DNA from: Erythroxylum novogranatense
Lineage: Eukaryota; Streptophyta; Magnoliopsida; Malpighiales; Erythroxylaceae
Reading direction: 5' to 3'
Length of the DNA stretch: 64,000 nt
Assembly (NCBI GenBank): GCA_029891385.1
Contig: CM057229.1
Coordinates: 3,721,001 to 3,785,000, forward strand
Notes under the pieces: generated by a model
Told to the model about the DNA's origin: nothing
The model's input: only the letters and a program-made list of their open reading frames with translations
Databases searched by the model: none
Translations under genes and position numbers: made by a program
Part shown: one piece after another, positions 28,113 to 40,199 of the stretch
How positions within the stretch are numbered: position 1 is the first letter of the stretch
Layout: every line of letters starts with the position of its first letter

Positions 28113-30420
28113 ATGACAATTCAATTCAATTCAATCCAATCCAATTCAATTCAATCAAATTCAATTCAATTCAATCCAATCCAATTCAATTCAATTCAAT
28201 CCAATTCAATTCAATCCAACCCAATCAAATCCAATTCAATCAAATACTATTCAATCCAATTCAATCCAATCCAATCCAATCCAATCCAATCTAATTCAAT
28301 TCAATTCAATTCAATTCAATTCTAATTCTAATTGCAATTCAATCCAATCCAATTCAATTCAATACAATCCAATACAATTCAATTGCAATTCAATCAATCC
28401 ATTCAAATTGAATTGAATTCAATTCAATCAAATGCCATCCAGTTCAATTCAATTCAATTCCAATTCAATCAATCCATTCAAATTCAATTCAATTAAATCC
28501 AATCCAATCCAATCCAATCCAATTCAATCCAATCTAATCCAATCTAATTGGATTCAATTCAATCCAATCCAATTCAATCCATACCAATCCAATCCAATTC
28601 CAATTCAAATCCAATTCCAATTCAATGCAATTCAATCAATACATTCAAATTCAATTCAATTCAATTCAATTCAATCAAATGCTATCCAATCCATTCAAAT
28701 TCAATTCAATTCAATTCAATCAAATGCAATCCAATCCATATCAATTCAATTCCAATTACAATTCAATTCCAATTCAATTACAATCTAATTCAATTCAAAT
28801 ATTTTCCAATTTCATTCCAATCCAATCCAATCTAATTCAATTCAATTCAATTCTAATTCCAATTGCAATTCAATCCAATTCAATTCAATTCAATACAATC
28901 CAATACAATTCAATTGCAATTCAATCAATCCATTCAAATTGAATTCAATTCAATTCAATCAAATGCCATCCAGTTCAATTCAATTCAATTCAATTCCAAT
29001 TCAATCAATCCATTCAAATTCAATTCAATTAAATCCAATCCAATCCAATCCAATCCAATCCAATTCAATCCATACCAATCCAATCCAATTCCAATTCCAA
29101 TTCCAATTCAAATCCAATTCCAATTCAATGCAATTCAATCAATACATTCAAATTCAATTCAATTCAATTCAATTCAATCAAATGCTATCCAATCCATTCA
29201 AATTCAATTCAATTCAATTCAATCAAATGCAATCCAATCCATATCAATTCAATTCCAATTACAATTCAATTCCAATTCAATTACAATCTAATTCAATTCA
29301 AATATTTTCCAATTTCATTCCAATCCAATCCAATCTAATTCAATTCAATTCAATTCTAATTCCAATTGCAATTCAATCCAATTCAATTCAATTCAATACA
29401 ATCCAATACAATTCAATTGCAATTCAATCAATCCATTCAAATTGAATTCAATTCAATTCAATCAAATGCCATCCAGTTCAATTCAATTCAATTCCAATTC
29501 AATCAATCCATTCAAATTCAATTCAATTAAATCCAATCCAATCCAATCCAATCCAATCCAATCCAATTCAATCCAATCTAATCCAATCTAATTGGATTCA
29601 ATCCAATCCAATCCAATTCAATCCATACCAATCCAATCCAATTCCAATTCCAATTCCAATTCAAATCCAATTCCAATTCAATGCAATTCAATCAATACAT
29701 TCAAATTCAATTCAATTCAATTCAATTCAATCAAATGCTATCCAATCCATTCAAATTCAATTCAATTCAATTCAATCAAATGCAATCCAATCCATATCAA
29801 TTCAATTCCAATTACAATTCAATTCCAATTCAATTACAATCTAATTCAATTCCAATTCAATTCCAATTTCATTCCAATCCAATTCCATTCCAATTCCAAT
29901 TCAATCCATTACATTCCAATTCAATTCAATTTAATTCAATTACAATTCCAATTTAATACAATTCTATTTCAATTTAAAACATACTCCAACAATTTGTAAT
30001 TCCATTCTAATTCCAATTCAATTCAATTCCAATTCATTTCTATTCAATTTCATTCAATTCCAATTCCAATTCCATTCATTCCATTTAATTCCAATTCCCA
30101 TTCATTTCATTTAATTCCAATTCCATTCATTTCATTCAATTCTAATTCCATTCCATTCAATCCATTTCCATTTCCATTTCCATTTCCATTCAACCAATTT
30201 TCAATCCAATTCTAATTCCCATTCTAAAATTAATCAACCAATTTTAATCCAATTCTAATTCCATTCCAAAATTAATTTTCTATCAATTCAAATATCCAAC
30301 TCCAATTTCCAATTACAATTTCTAATTCCAAAATGCAAAATCTAATTTTCAACTCCAATTTCCAAATCTAATTTTCAAGATAATTCCAAATTTTATTCCA
30401 ATTTTAATTATAAGTTTACA
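28113..30420. repeat. Pentanucleotide (TTCAA/ATCCA)n array with ~0.5-kb higher-order units
   Basis: About 2.3 kb of variants of one 5-mer (ATTCA, ATCCA and related) lie inside the hAT element, next to the transposase start. A marker, ATGCCATCCAGTTCAATTC, recurs at 28432, 28963 and 29466, giving higher-order units of 531 and 503 bp, with a partial third unit to about 29,870. Beyond 29,900 the array decays to TTCCA/TTTCCA runs. The long ORFs rich in Gln, Phe, Asn, Ser and Ile here are by-products of a repeat lacking stop codons, not genes. Confidence 0.95.
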
Positions 30421-31283
30421 ATGATTCTAATCAAATTTTATGCCAATTTTAATACCTTAAAATCTACTCAATTACAATCACCAATCAAAATTTTTTTTCC
30501 AACGCAACAATCAACAGGATTCATTCAATATTTCAACATCATCATCGGATCATCCACAAATCCAACATCTTTCTCAATCCAACATCATCTACGGATCTAC
30601 CAACCAACACAAAAAACACAAGCAAATATTGTCCAAAAGCCAAGAAAAATTAAACACAACAATCGATCATTTACAACTGGTCAATGTCTGATGCTCAAGA
30701 AAGGGGACGGTGGGCTGGGTGGATCTCAGTAGGCGGCGAGGGCTTCGGGCGTTGAAGACTGCGACGAGGGCTTCGGGCGACGAGGGCTTTGGGAGGCGAA
30801 GACTTCGGGCGTTGAAGATGGCGACGCAGCGGTGTGCGGTGGACGCCAGACGGTGGATCTGAAAGCAAAGCGACAACGGCTTCGGCATTTACAGGCGTTG
30901 AAGAAGACGACTCCACGACTCCAAGAGGACCAAGACAGAGCAGAAGAGGAGGCGAGGGCATGAGAGTGACGATCGACGAGCGGCGACGACGAGGGAGGCA
31001 GTCGGCAAGGGAGCGGTGGCTATGTGAGAGGAGAACTGAGAAGAGAGAAATGTGAGAGTTGAGTTGAGAGGAGAGCCGAAGGGTCGGGTGGGTTAGATTT
31101 TTAGGGTTTTTTTTCATTTATTGCAAAATGGTCCTCAAGTTTAATATTTTTGCGGATTGGTCCCGATATTTTAGATGCCAGATGCCTGAATTCAAACCCG
31201 GTACCAATATAGCCATACGGTTCGAAATCGGCGGAGCGAACGTTCCGCCGGTTTCAACGATTTGAACGGAATTCGTTCCATTG
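30421..31283. other. 5' terminal region of the hAT element
   Basis: After AT-rich DNA to about 30,660, a GC-rich block (30,690-31,060) has repeated GGCTTCGGGCG / GACGAGGGCTT words and frames on both strands with no domain. It probably represents the transposase promoter and leader. The last ~160 bp (TGCAAAATGGTCC..., CGGTACCAATA...) resemble the subterminal part of the related element at 7970-8130. Confidence 0.5.
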
Positions 31284-31291
31284 ATTCACAC
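31284..31291. repeat. Right 8-bp target-site duplication of the hAT element
   Basis: ATTCACAC is identical to 25046-25053. The LTR sequence resumes directly after it. Confidence 0.95.
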
Positions 31292-31947
31292 ACCTCACAA
31301 ACACACCAGCTCACGCCCACACGTCTCCAGCTCACGTTTCTCTCCTTTTATTTTTGCTCTTTTTCCTTTCTTCATGCAGCACACAACACACTCCAAAGAC
31401 CAATCATACTCTTGGTTCACACCCCATACTACCTACAAGCACACTTCCTTTTGTCGCCTTTCACGATAGCTGAAAGTAACAATTTTCTATCCTAATTTCT
31501 GATCCATGCTCACTGTTCCTCCAACCTTTCAAAAGCCACGCACGCCCCACTACACTGCCACTTGACTTCGTTCCACTGTAGCCACCACATAGTAGCTGAT
31601 GAGTGACTAATTATCTTCTAGTTCTTCGTCCACCAACTCGCCTACGTTGTCGTTTTCTTCTTTATTTCTCAACACAATGCGTTGTTCTTTACCTCTTTTA
31701 ATGCTTTTTTTAATTTTAATTTTTTCAAATACCCTACAACAAAAATTACAAATAATGTAGCATCAATTGTCCAAAAATTAATTTATCTCAATTAAACCAA
31801 AATATGATAATTTTTGCCCCTATACACACAAATTAAATGTAAGGCATAATAATTCAAATAATAACCAAATAAAGTTATAAAGACCAATTTTAGTGACAAA
31901 AACTCATCCAACTGATATAAAAATATATACAAATAATGAGTTTGTCA

Positions 31948-31963
31948 ACTCCCCCACACTTAG
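31948..31963 (-). other. Polypurine tract of the Athila-like element
   Basis: The minus strand reads TAAGTGTGGGGGAGT directly before the LTR start TGACAAAC. Such a tract primes plus-strand DNA synthesis in LTR retrotransposons and fixes the LTR/internal border. Similar CCCCCACAC words recur near 33185 and 33335. Confidence 0.75.
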
Positions 31964-33526
31964 CTTTTTGCACTCCTGGGCAAATTATCAGTAAGCAAAA
32001 TCTACAGTAAAACTTAATACAAGCAAACATAAAACCGACAAGGCAAGAATATGCAATCAACTCAAACAACCTCTATCCTTAATCAACCAACATCCATAGA
32101 ATGTTTCGGTGCAAAGAAACTAAAACAAGAGATATAGCAAGATAAAAGAAAAAGAAACATAATAGATCTCACATAAGGTTCAAATGTTTCGCTCATCTCT
32201 CAAATAGGCAAATTTCACTCAATCTACCTAGATTAGCACCACCTACCATAAGCTTGTAAAGATTCTACTATCTCCACCACTAACGTACCATAGATTCATG
32301 ATCAAAGAGACTTTGTAGGGTTGTAATGTTGATGAAAGGCTAATAAATGAATGAAATGGAAAATAAAAAGAGAAGGAAAAAAGTGACAAATGTATTGCAT
32401 GAGTATTAAGAATAACTCAAAATGAGTTAAAACGCAACCATCAATTGAAGACTAATGTGCAATTATCATCTTTCAAGACTCAATCTTTAATCTTCAATCC
32501 ACCAAAGGATGCCTTAATTCAAACTTTATTCTTTTTGGCCAAATTATTTTCTTGTTTTTTTTTGGCTTTTCTCTTTGTTTTTTTTTTTGCAAATTTGGCA
32601 TACCCGAACCCAAGAAGATAAAAATCACAACAAAAATTAGGCACATTTAATCAAAGGGGGCAAGCAACAGTTAATTGAAATGGCTTGTATTTGGGCAAAA
32701 GGGTTTTGAAAAAAAAAAGCCCCTATCATACCTACAAATCTAGGTATTAATGCAGCTTTGAAAAAGAATCTATACAAGTTCTAGAGGCTAACCAAGCTAG
32801 GTAGAAATCACACAAGATGAGAAAAAAAAGTAAGGCTTAAAATTCCTTCCAACAAGGTTTTATCTAAGATATTTCCTTCCTCAAATCAAGTTATACCACA
32901 AGGTTAGTAACACTGCACCAAATGCACTCCATTATGCTAATCAACTAAGAATAAAAATTATTCAAATAAAAAATGTATTCAAACCTTGACATGTCAACGT
33001 TCACATGCATAAGCAACAAGGATTTGAAAACAAAACCCAAGGATTGCAAAAGTCAAGTGCGAGTCACTTTAGCTCAATCAACCAAACAGTGCAAAATGAT
33101 AAGGCAATAAAATGGCAATCCAAGAAATGGCAAACATAAGGCAATAAAATGGCAATCCAAGCAGTGGTAAACAATTGAACCAAATCAATCCCTCCCCCAC
33201 ACTGAAAACAACACATTGACCTCAATGTAAGAAAAATAACTATAGGCGAAATGTCAAAAGCAAGGGAAAACTAGCGAACCATAACTAAAGGAAAGACATA
33301 ACTAACACTACTTCCTACTAAAATGGTTCCTTCCCCCACACTTATTCCGCATTATCTTAGTAGACAAATATCACCAGTAATATAACAGAGAATAAAAGGA
33401 TAAAGGTGGAAGGAAACAATCGTGGGATTAAGGGGGTCTTTGATCCTCATAGTGGTGCTTAAGCAGATGACCATTAACTTGTGAAACTTGACCAGTAGCT
33501 TCATCCACTAGCTCTACCATTCCAAA
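31964..33526 (-). other. Non-coding 3' internal region of the Athila-like element
   Basis: About 1.6 kb lies between pol and the 3' LTR and has no credible reading frame on either strand. In the Athila lineage an env-like ORF can sit here; I see no trace of one. Poly-T runs occur near 32,550-32,590. Confidence 0.55.
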
Positions 33527-35137
33527 TTAATGTACCTTGATAACTTTGAAAGGACCCTCCCACTTGGTGACGAACTTTCTGGGCATCAATTTTAGCCGAG
33601 CCTTGAACTTTAGAACCTTGTCACCTTCATGGAACTCTTTCCTCAAAATCTGTTTGTCATGAATCATTTTCAGCTTATCCTTGTAGATTATGGCATTATC
33701 ATAAGACTCAAGTCTCATCTCTTCAAGCTCTTGGAGTTGCATAGATCTGTTTTCAAGTGCAGATTCAAGGTCTGCATTACATGCCTTGATCGCCCAATAA
33801 GATTTGTGCTCGATCTCCATAGGTAGATGGCAAGACTTGCCATAAAGCAAACGGAAAGGAGACATGCCTATAGGGGTCTTGTAGGCAGTCCTGTAAGCCC
33901 ATAGTGCCTCCTAGAGCCTTTCATTCAAATCTTTTCGGGATGGCTTCACAATTTTTTCTAGTATACGCTTCACTTCACGATTAGAGACTTCAGCCAGCCC
34001 ATTTGTCTGAGGGTGATAAGGAGTAGCCAGCTTGTGATTAACTCCATATTTAGCAAGTAAAGACTTGATAGTCCTATTGCATAAATGTGTTCCTTGGTCA
34101 CTAATGATTGCTCTTGGAATGTCGTACCTACAAAAAATATGAGCACGTAAAAATTTGGCAACAGTAGAAGCATCATCTTTCCTAGTTGGCACTGCCTCTA
34201 CCCACCTAGATACATAATCTACTGCAAGTAATATATATGAAAACCCAAATGACAGAGGAAAGGGACCCATAAAATCCATGCCTCAGACATAAAAAATTTC
34301 ACAAAAATGCATAGGTCTTAAAGGCGTTTCATGCTTTTTACCCAGACTCCCAAACCTCTGGCATTTATCACAAGACTTGCAAAAAGTATAAGCATCTTTA
34401 AACAAAGTAGGCCAGTAAAATCCACACTCTAAAACCTTCCTAGCAGTCCTATTAGCACTAAAATGTCCACAACAAGATAAAGAATGTACAAAGGTAAGGA
34501 TAGAGTGGATCTCATTGTTAGGAACACATCGTCGAACTATCTGATCGTTGCATTGCTTCCAAAGAATTGGAGCATCCCAGGTGTAGTATCTTGCCTCCCT
34601 CTTCAACTTATCAACCTGAGACTTAGACATAAAAAGAGGCACAAAATCAGCGACAATGTAATTAACAATGTCAGAATACCAAGGCTCCTGTACCGCCAAG
34701 GCAAAAAGTGCAGAATCAGGAAAAGAATCAACATTAAGATTAGAAGAATCAACTTCCTTGGTGCCTTCAGGTAACCGACTAAGGTGGTCAGCAACATGAT
34801 TTTCTGCTCCAGCTCTGTCCCGTATTTCAATATCAAACTCCTGTAGCATTAATGCCCATCTCAGCAGTCTTGGTTTAGATTGAGGCTTCTTGAACAAGTG
34901 CCGCACTGCTGTATGATCTGTAAAAACAACCACTCGAGAGTTTATCAGATATTGTCTAAATTTATCCAAAGCAAAGATTATAACAAAAAGTTCTTTCTTG
35001 GTAGTGGTATAATTCACTTGAGCAGAGTCAAGTGTCTTAAAGGCATAAGCTATCACTCTAGATCGCTTTTCCTCCCTCTGACCAAGCATAGCACCAACTG
35101 CAAAATTAGAAGCATCACAAGATAGCTCAAAAGGCAA
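33527..35137 (-). pseudogene. pol: Ty3/gypsy (Athila-like) pol: RNase H and integrase, 5' truncated
   Basis: Minus strand. Frame 35137-34283 carries RNase H ([43 protein letters not shown]) and the integrase zinc finger ([11 protein letters not shown]...[11 protein letters not shown]). Frame 34279-33911 is the integrase core, with Asp in MDFMGPFP, Asp in IISDQGTHLCN and Glu in NGLAE. Frame 33865-33527 is the C-terminal part ([15 protein letters not shown]...[17 protein letters not shown]). Two single stops, TGA near 34284 and TAG near 33912, break an otherwise open integrase. Reverse transcriptase, protease and gag are missing: at 35138-35150 the frame jumps directly into LTR-like sequence. 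The residues suggest the Athila branch. Confidence 0.9.
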
Positions 35138-35150
35138 ATCCCAGTTAGGT

Positions 35151-36072
35151 CCAGCTCACACAACACAGCTCTCCTAACTCACGTAAATCACTACTTCACA
35201 CAACGCACATCACCAGCTAACGCTTTTGTTTTCTTCACCAGCCACAGCAGCCTCTCACGTTGCCAACACCACCTTCCTTTCTTATTTTCTTTATCTCCAA
35301 AAACTACTACACACACCCAACACTCTACTCACACACGGACACCAAGCTAACAACACACTCACTCAAAAACCACGCAGAAAAACCTCCCTCACAAGCCAAC
35401 TTCAAGATGTTTTATTCTACCACCCCTCCCTTCTCGGACAGCACACTACCGGCCTCCTTTTATTGTTGTTGTCTATTTCCAAAGCCACCAGCCCACCTCA
35501 CTCAACGCCCATGCCAGGACAACACGTCTCCATGCCCCTTTTGTTATTTTTTTCCTAGCCTTTATGCACACTCCAACAACTTCTCCATCAGCTGCCCCAC
35601 AAACCATATTGCCTCTTTCCTTTATACCCACACATAGCTCACGTCCAACACACAAACGCACACATGTCTTCACACAACACTCTCTTTAATCCATAACACA
35701 AGCACAACAGGCACAACACATATGCTTCATGTTCTCTCACACAAAGACACACAACTCTAATGCCAATTGCCTTTGTTTTTGATGTTGATATATTTTATTT
35801 ATCTCAAAGCTATTCACACACCTCACAAACACACCAGCTCACGCCCACATGTCTCCAGCTCACGTTTCTCTCCTTTTATTTTTGCTCTTTTTCCTTTCTT
35901 CACACAGCACACAACACACTCCAAAGACCAATCATACTCTTGGTCCACACCCCATACTACCTACAAGCACACTTCCTTTTGTCGCCTGTCACGGTAGCTG
36001 AAAGTAACAATTTTCTATCCTAATTTCTGATCCAAGCACACTTCCTTTTGTCGCCTTTCACGGTAGCTGAAA
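35151..36072 (-). mobile_element. Truncated 5' LTR fragment of the Athila-like element with the hAT empty site
   Basis: 35151-36033 matches 24382-25053 joined to 31284-31505. It carries the intact site AAGCTATTCACACACCTCAC at 35807-35826, where the first LTR has the hAT insert. It is cut at its left by the pol deletion and at its right, where 39 bp of a 69-bp segment (35965-36033) is repeated at 36034-36072 before unrelated sequence. The CA-rich ORFs here look spurious. Confidence 0.8.
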
Positions 36073-37516
36073 ATAAATTGCGCACAGTGGTAAATGGGGT
36101 CGATCCACAGAGAATGGAATAATTGATTCTATTTAAATGCCAAAGAACGAATGAAAATAATTAAAATGGGGGGTTTTGAAGTTTTCGACTAAAACTACTA
36201 ATTGAAATAACAACTGATAAAAGATTAACGCAAATTAATAAACAATAACCAACAAAGAACGCAAATAAAATTGATAAACTCAATAAACGATAACTAGCCA
36301 GAAATTCTAATTATGCTTAGACCACGATCATCGACTCAAATATTTTCTTTGGTTTAATAATAGGTTAGCTATGGTTACCAACTACCTCTGGCTCCCTCGC
36401 TTCTTCTTAATTTTAGAATAGTCATGAAACTCCTTTGAACTATTCCTAATTAATTAATAACCCTTCGAGACTCTCTCCGAGATTCAATTAATTAATGACA
36501 ATAAACTCTAAAGAAACACTAACCCTAATCGACCACATGACTCACGCTTCATCTAGTTAGATCGCAAGTTCCTCCACACAAAATCGCATAAGTATTATGC
36601 CCTAAAGTGCCAATTGCCACAAACACCGATCACCCAGTTAGACTCCACCAAGTAAATCGGTTGGCGATATGTAAATTAACTAACTCTACAATCAGGCCTC
36701 AATCGCAGAATCAATTAATAAACAATGACAAGAATCGTAAGCGAGACGAATATTATAAACCAAATATTAGGAACAAACAAGGTCTCACGAGTCAAAGCAT
36801 AACAGTTGGAATTTCCCGACTAAAAATAACTTAGCTACTCATAACGAAATTAAACCTAACAAAGTTCTTAATTAACATAATCTAAAAATCAAGAAAAGAA
36901 AGAAAATTAGGAAAATCTCCAGTCATGCCGATTGCTTTCTCCATCGTTGCGTGATTATCTTCTTTTCCCTTTTTCCTATATACCAGAATGCTCCTTGATG
37001 TCGTCCTTCACCCCTGGTGGCTGCCTACGTTACTTCCTTTTGCTCCTAGGTTTTGTCCTCTACTTTAATTGCCATGGGCCCCACTTCTTGTTTTCTCCTC
37101 TTAATTCAAAGCCCAATTGTTTTTACTATTGCTTGATTAGACCATTAAGGGTCTCAATCAATTAAAAACCCTTAAATCCTACTTGTTTCCTCTCTAGACC
37201 ACGCTCTTCTCTTGCTTTCAGCCTTATACGTCGTCGTCCTTTACGTTGTTCACTTGCTTTTTAATTGTCTAGCTGTCCACGTGTTGCATGCTCCTTGTGC
37301 GTGATCACGGATAGGCTTCCTGTGCGACAAAGAGTTGTTCGTATGGGAATTCATCCTTGATTTTAATTGTTGTTTTCCTCTTAATTCCCACGTTATCACT
37401 AAGATTGTAATTCCTACAAGGAAATATTAAATTAAATTAAGTCCCAATAATTAAATCAACAAGAGGAGTAAAAGGAATAATTAAAGCATGAATATTAGAC
37501 AAATATGCACTTATCA
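36068..37516 (-). mobile_element. LTR (solo or truncated) of a second Ty3/gypsy-like family
   Basis: The right end, ...GTGCA-type CACTTATCA at 37508-37516, reads TGATAAGTGCATATTTG on the minus strand, a familiar start of plant gypsy LTRs. The left end near 36068 carries GCGCACAGTGG and GGGGTCGATCCACAGAGAATGG, the GC-rich motif usual near the LTR 3' end. No polypurine tract or coding region adjoins it, and the flanking 5 bp (GTAGC / ATGAT) do not match. It is therefore not a clean solo LTR insertion. The frames at 36607-37165 have no domain. Confidence 0.5.
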
Positions 37517-37532
37517 ATGATCATCATCAACA

Positions 37533-39150
37533 TTATCTTCGTGAAATAATTTTGACTTTCCTTTGTAAAATCTTTTGACGCCTTGGTTGAATATCCGAAC
37601 AACCTTTATCTCTGTGTTCTCGTGATTGGGAACATAGTACACGGCAAGGTGGACGTTTTGAGGGATATGGTAAATGATCAAGAAGCCTCAAGGTATCGTA
37701 AAAGACTCTCTTTTCATTTAGTAAGCGCCACGTGATACCATTAATCAACATAGGTTGCACGAGCTACTATTTTCTTCTTTGGTTCAACACCGATTATAAT
37801 AGCATTGCTCGATTGGTAATAACTTCTACCAATTTGATTTCCAAATTTATATTTCCTCAAGAACTTCGGTAGTTATATACCTTGGACTTGGTTCATCATC
37901 GCCAAATCTGCATCGCAGCGATTGCTTCGGTTGTGTTCCTTAGAAGTCTCTGAACCGACCATTCTTCCGCTGGTTCCTCCTTTATAATGTCAGTGTCTCA
38001 TGAACCGTGCTTTCATCCATTGGTTCTTCTTGTTGAGCACTAGTAATTTCGAATCGCATAATGCTCGGTTTCATTTCAACTTGAACAAGACGTTAGCGAT
38101 CTCTTTTGTAGACTAACGCCCTCGGCAGTTGAGATGCTCTTCTTTTGACTAACCTTCTTAGTCTTTTTCTCGCTTGCTTAGTTTTGCTGATTTCTTCACG
38201 TGAGATTTTCCTTTAACAGATGTTGCTTTTCTCTTCCTCTCGGTCTCTTTAGATCTTACGGCCGATCCTCTTCCGAATAGAGACTAAGGATCTTGTGGCT
38301 TTGGGCGCACAAGATTTAGAAGTTTTTCTTCGCCTTTGTTCTTTGGCAATCTTCTCTTCCTGTTGCCTCGAGTCCCGATTCTTGGAGATCTCTTGGCTTT
38401 CTTCACAACTTCGCCAAGAGACTTTCTCCTTGTCTCTTTGGTGCACTTTGCTTTGCCCTCCGAGATTGACTTTGCGACAAGAGGACTCGCCATTTTTATG
38501 AGAGGTCTCCTAGCACTCTCCTTAATTCGGCGATGGCGATTTGATACTTACAGCGATTGAGAACTTGAGACAGAGTCTTCTTCAATATACGCTCCCCTCG
38601 GTTCTTGGTTTCTTTCAAGAACCGACGTGATCTTTGTCTCATCGATTCGCACCCATTCGCGAATAGTATGAGCATCAATCTTGCTCTTCATCGAAGCAGT
38701 TAAATCTTATACCTGAGTGCATTTAACATTGGATTCCATAAAGATCCTCGTCAAAATCATACCATAAGGATAGCTCGAAGTTTCCTTTAACCCCTTAACC
38801 ATATAGTGAAATATTAAGAAGGGTAGATTTATAGGATTTCGATTGAGAAGAAAGAACAGACATTGTTCGTCTAAAGTAGTCACCAAATGCCTTGAACCAA
38901 CTCTAGGAAGAATGCAATTGAACAGGATTGCATGCAGAACCCTAGCCTTTGGAATCAGATTTGATGTCTTCCTTTCTCTTGAATCATTTGTGTCATAGAG
39001 TTGCCTCTTGACATCTTCTTCTTTCATTCCAACTGAGGACATCCATCCAGCCTTGGTAGACAGTTTTTCACCAACGGATGGGCAATCAGTTACTTTCCTT
39101 ATCAAATCCTTTGTGACAATAACTCGATATTCTATCCACAGAGGATACAA
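37533..39150 (-). pseudogene. env-like / plant-transposon-protein ORF downstream of pol, broken
   Basis: The clearest piece is 39150-38707: MYPLWIEYRVIVTKDLIRKV, STKAGWMSSVGM, KARVLHAILFNCILPRVGSR and INLPFLIFHYMVKG. This resembles the 'putative plant transposon protein' domain often found as an extra ORF in copia elements. Further downstream, 38493-38249 is Lys/Arg-rich and 37760-37533 is short, both in other frames. Position after RT matches the env-like ORF of Sireviruses. The function in the family is unproven. Frameshifts make this copy inactive. Confidence 0.6.
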
Positions 39151-40199
39151 TAGTGTCTTCTATCGACGGCGTTCTTTCGTAACTCATATACCTCATTTAT
39201 ATAGACAGTTCTTGTATTCGAAAGAAGTTCTTCCACCGACTTTTATAATCTCGTGTTCTACATCCATGCCGTCACCCTTAGTGATTCAAAGTTCACAAGT
39301 CTTCCATAAATCATTGTCGCTTCCATTATATAGTATAAAGATTATCTTACGGAAAGCTTTTGAGTGAGAAGATTTTGAGAGAATTGGTAAAGTAGAAATG
39401 AACCGTCGGGAGATGATGAAAAGATCGTTATAATATCATCTTCATCTACTTATAGGTTATGGACTGATGGGTTCTCAAATCATTAAGAACCTCGAGTTTA
39501 TCGATATTTCCTCCAAAATCTTCCTTGTGAGAAAAGTTACCAGTTGTAACTCATCGTATAACGCCGTTAGTTTCTCACGTTATTTTAGCCTAACCGCTCA
39601 TTTAGCATCACCATATTGAGATTGCGTCTTATCTTACTCAAAACGTTCTTCACTCGGTGGTTTAGTGAAGATGTCCACCCATCAAGCTCTGTTTCAACGA
39701 ACTTTGAAGCACCACCTTTCTCCGAACGTAGTCTCTCGTGAAATGATGTCCGACTTCTATATGCTTTACTTTGAATGTCAATTAGATTCTTTGATGATTT
39801 ATTGCCTTTGGTGTTGTCGCAATAAATTGGAATCTCCTCCCCTTAATCGAATAGTTTTCAAGTCGATACTTGATCCACGGCGTCGTGAGCAAGAACTTCG
39901 GCGAGACATGTATTACCTTCACGGTTGATAGAGCAATTGAGCTTTGTCTCTTGCTTGACCAGAGACTAGATTTCCTCCAAGAAAGTGACATCCTCCACTT
40001 GTGCTCTTTCTTTCGATTCTATCTCGGCATAGTCCGCATCACAAGATCCGATTAACTGAAATCTTTACCTTTCTCAAACATTAAGCAAAGATCGGTAGTA
40101 CTGCGAGATATCTCAAAATTCTTTTAAAAAGAAGAAATGAGACTCTCTAGATCGGCTTGAAATCTTGCACACAAGCATACACCGAATGTAATATCGTGT

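Larger units (their letters stand above)
25054..31283 (-). mobile_element. Complete hAT transposon (6,230 bp), transposase broken
   Basis: The boundaries are fixed by comparison with the empty site in the second LTR copy and by the 8-bp duplication ATTCACAC. The ends are CAATG...CATTG, giving short terminal inverted repeats that are imperfect beyond 5 bp. A BED-type transposase relic runs leftward (28069-25688). A 2.3-kb pentanucleotide array lies just upstream of its start. A GC-rich block at 30680-31100 is probably the 5' promoter/leader end. Its left end matches the 1.35-kb element at 6801-8146, so both belong to one family. It inserted after the LTR retrotransposon had made its two LTR copies. 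Confidence 0.92.
22980..31947 (-). mobile_element. 3' LTR of an Athila-like Ty3/gypsy element, split by a hAT insertion
   Basis: The right end is well placed. TTTGTCA at 31941-31947 borders a polypurine tract on the minus strand, so the LTR starts TGACAAACTC there. The left end near 22980 (TGTCGCCTTGGGG, followed by GCGTATAGCGCAACCTCGGG) is inferred from the GC-rich motif usual near gypsy LTR 3' ends and is uncertain. Segments 24382-25053 and 31284-31505 match the second LTR copy at 35151-36033 almost base for base. The 6,230-bp hAT element interrupts it at 25054-31283. Without the insert the LTR would be about 2.7 kb. The many small ORFs over the CA-rich part (24.0-25.0 kb, 31.2-31.7 kb) look like chance frames. 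Confidence 0.65.

Noticed and set aside
28113..29999. Long overlapping ORFs rich in Gln, Phe, Asn, Ser and Ile
   Set aside because: They are translations of the pentanucleotide array, which lacks stop codons in several frames. All frames give the same peptide flavour.
28113..30420. CRISPR-like or centromeric satellite array
   Set aside because: There are no spacers, the unit is 5 bp, and the array is confined to one transposon in a plant genome.
36607..37165. Two ORFs within the second LTR
   Set aside because: LTR sequence with no protein family similarity that I can recognise.
36068..37516. Clean solo LTR insertion
   Set aside because: The 5-bp flanks (GTAGC and ATGAT) differ and the left junction coincides with a partial duplication.
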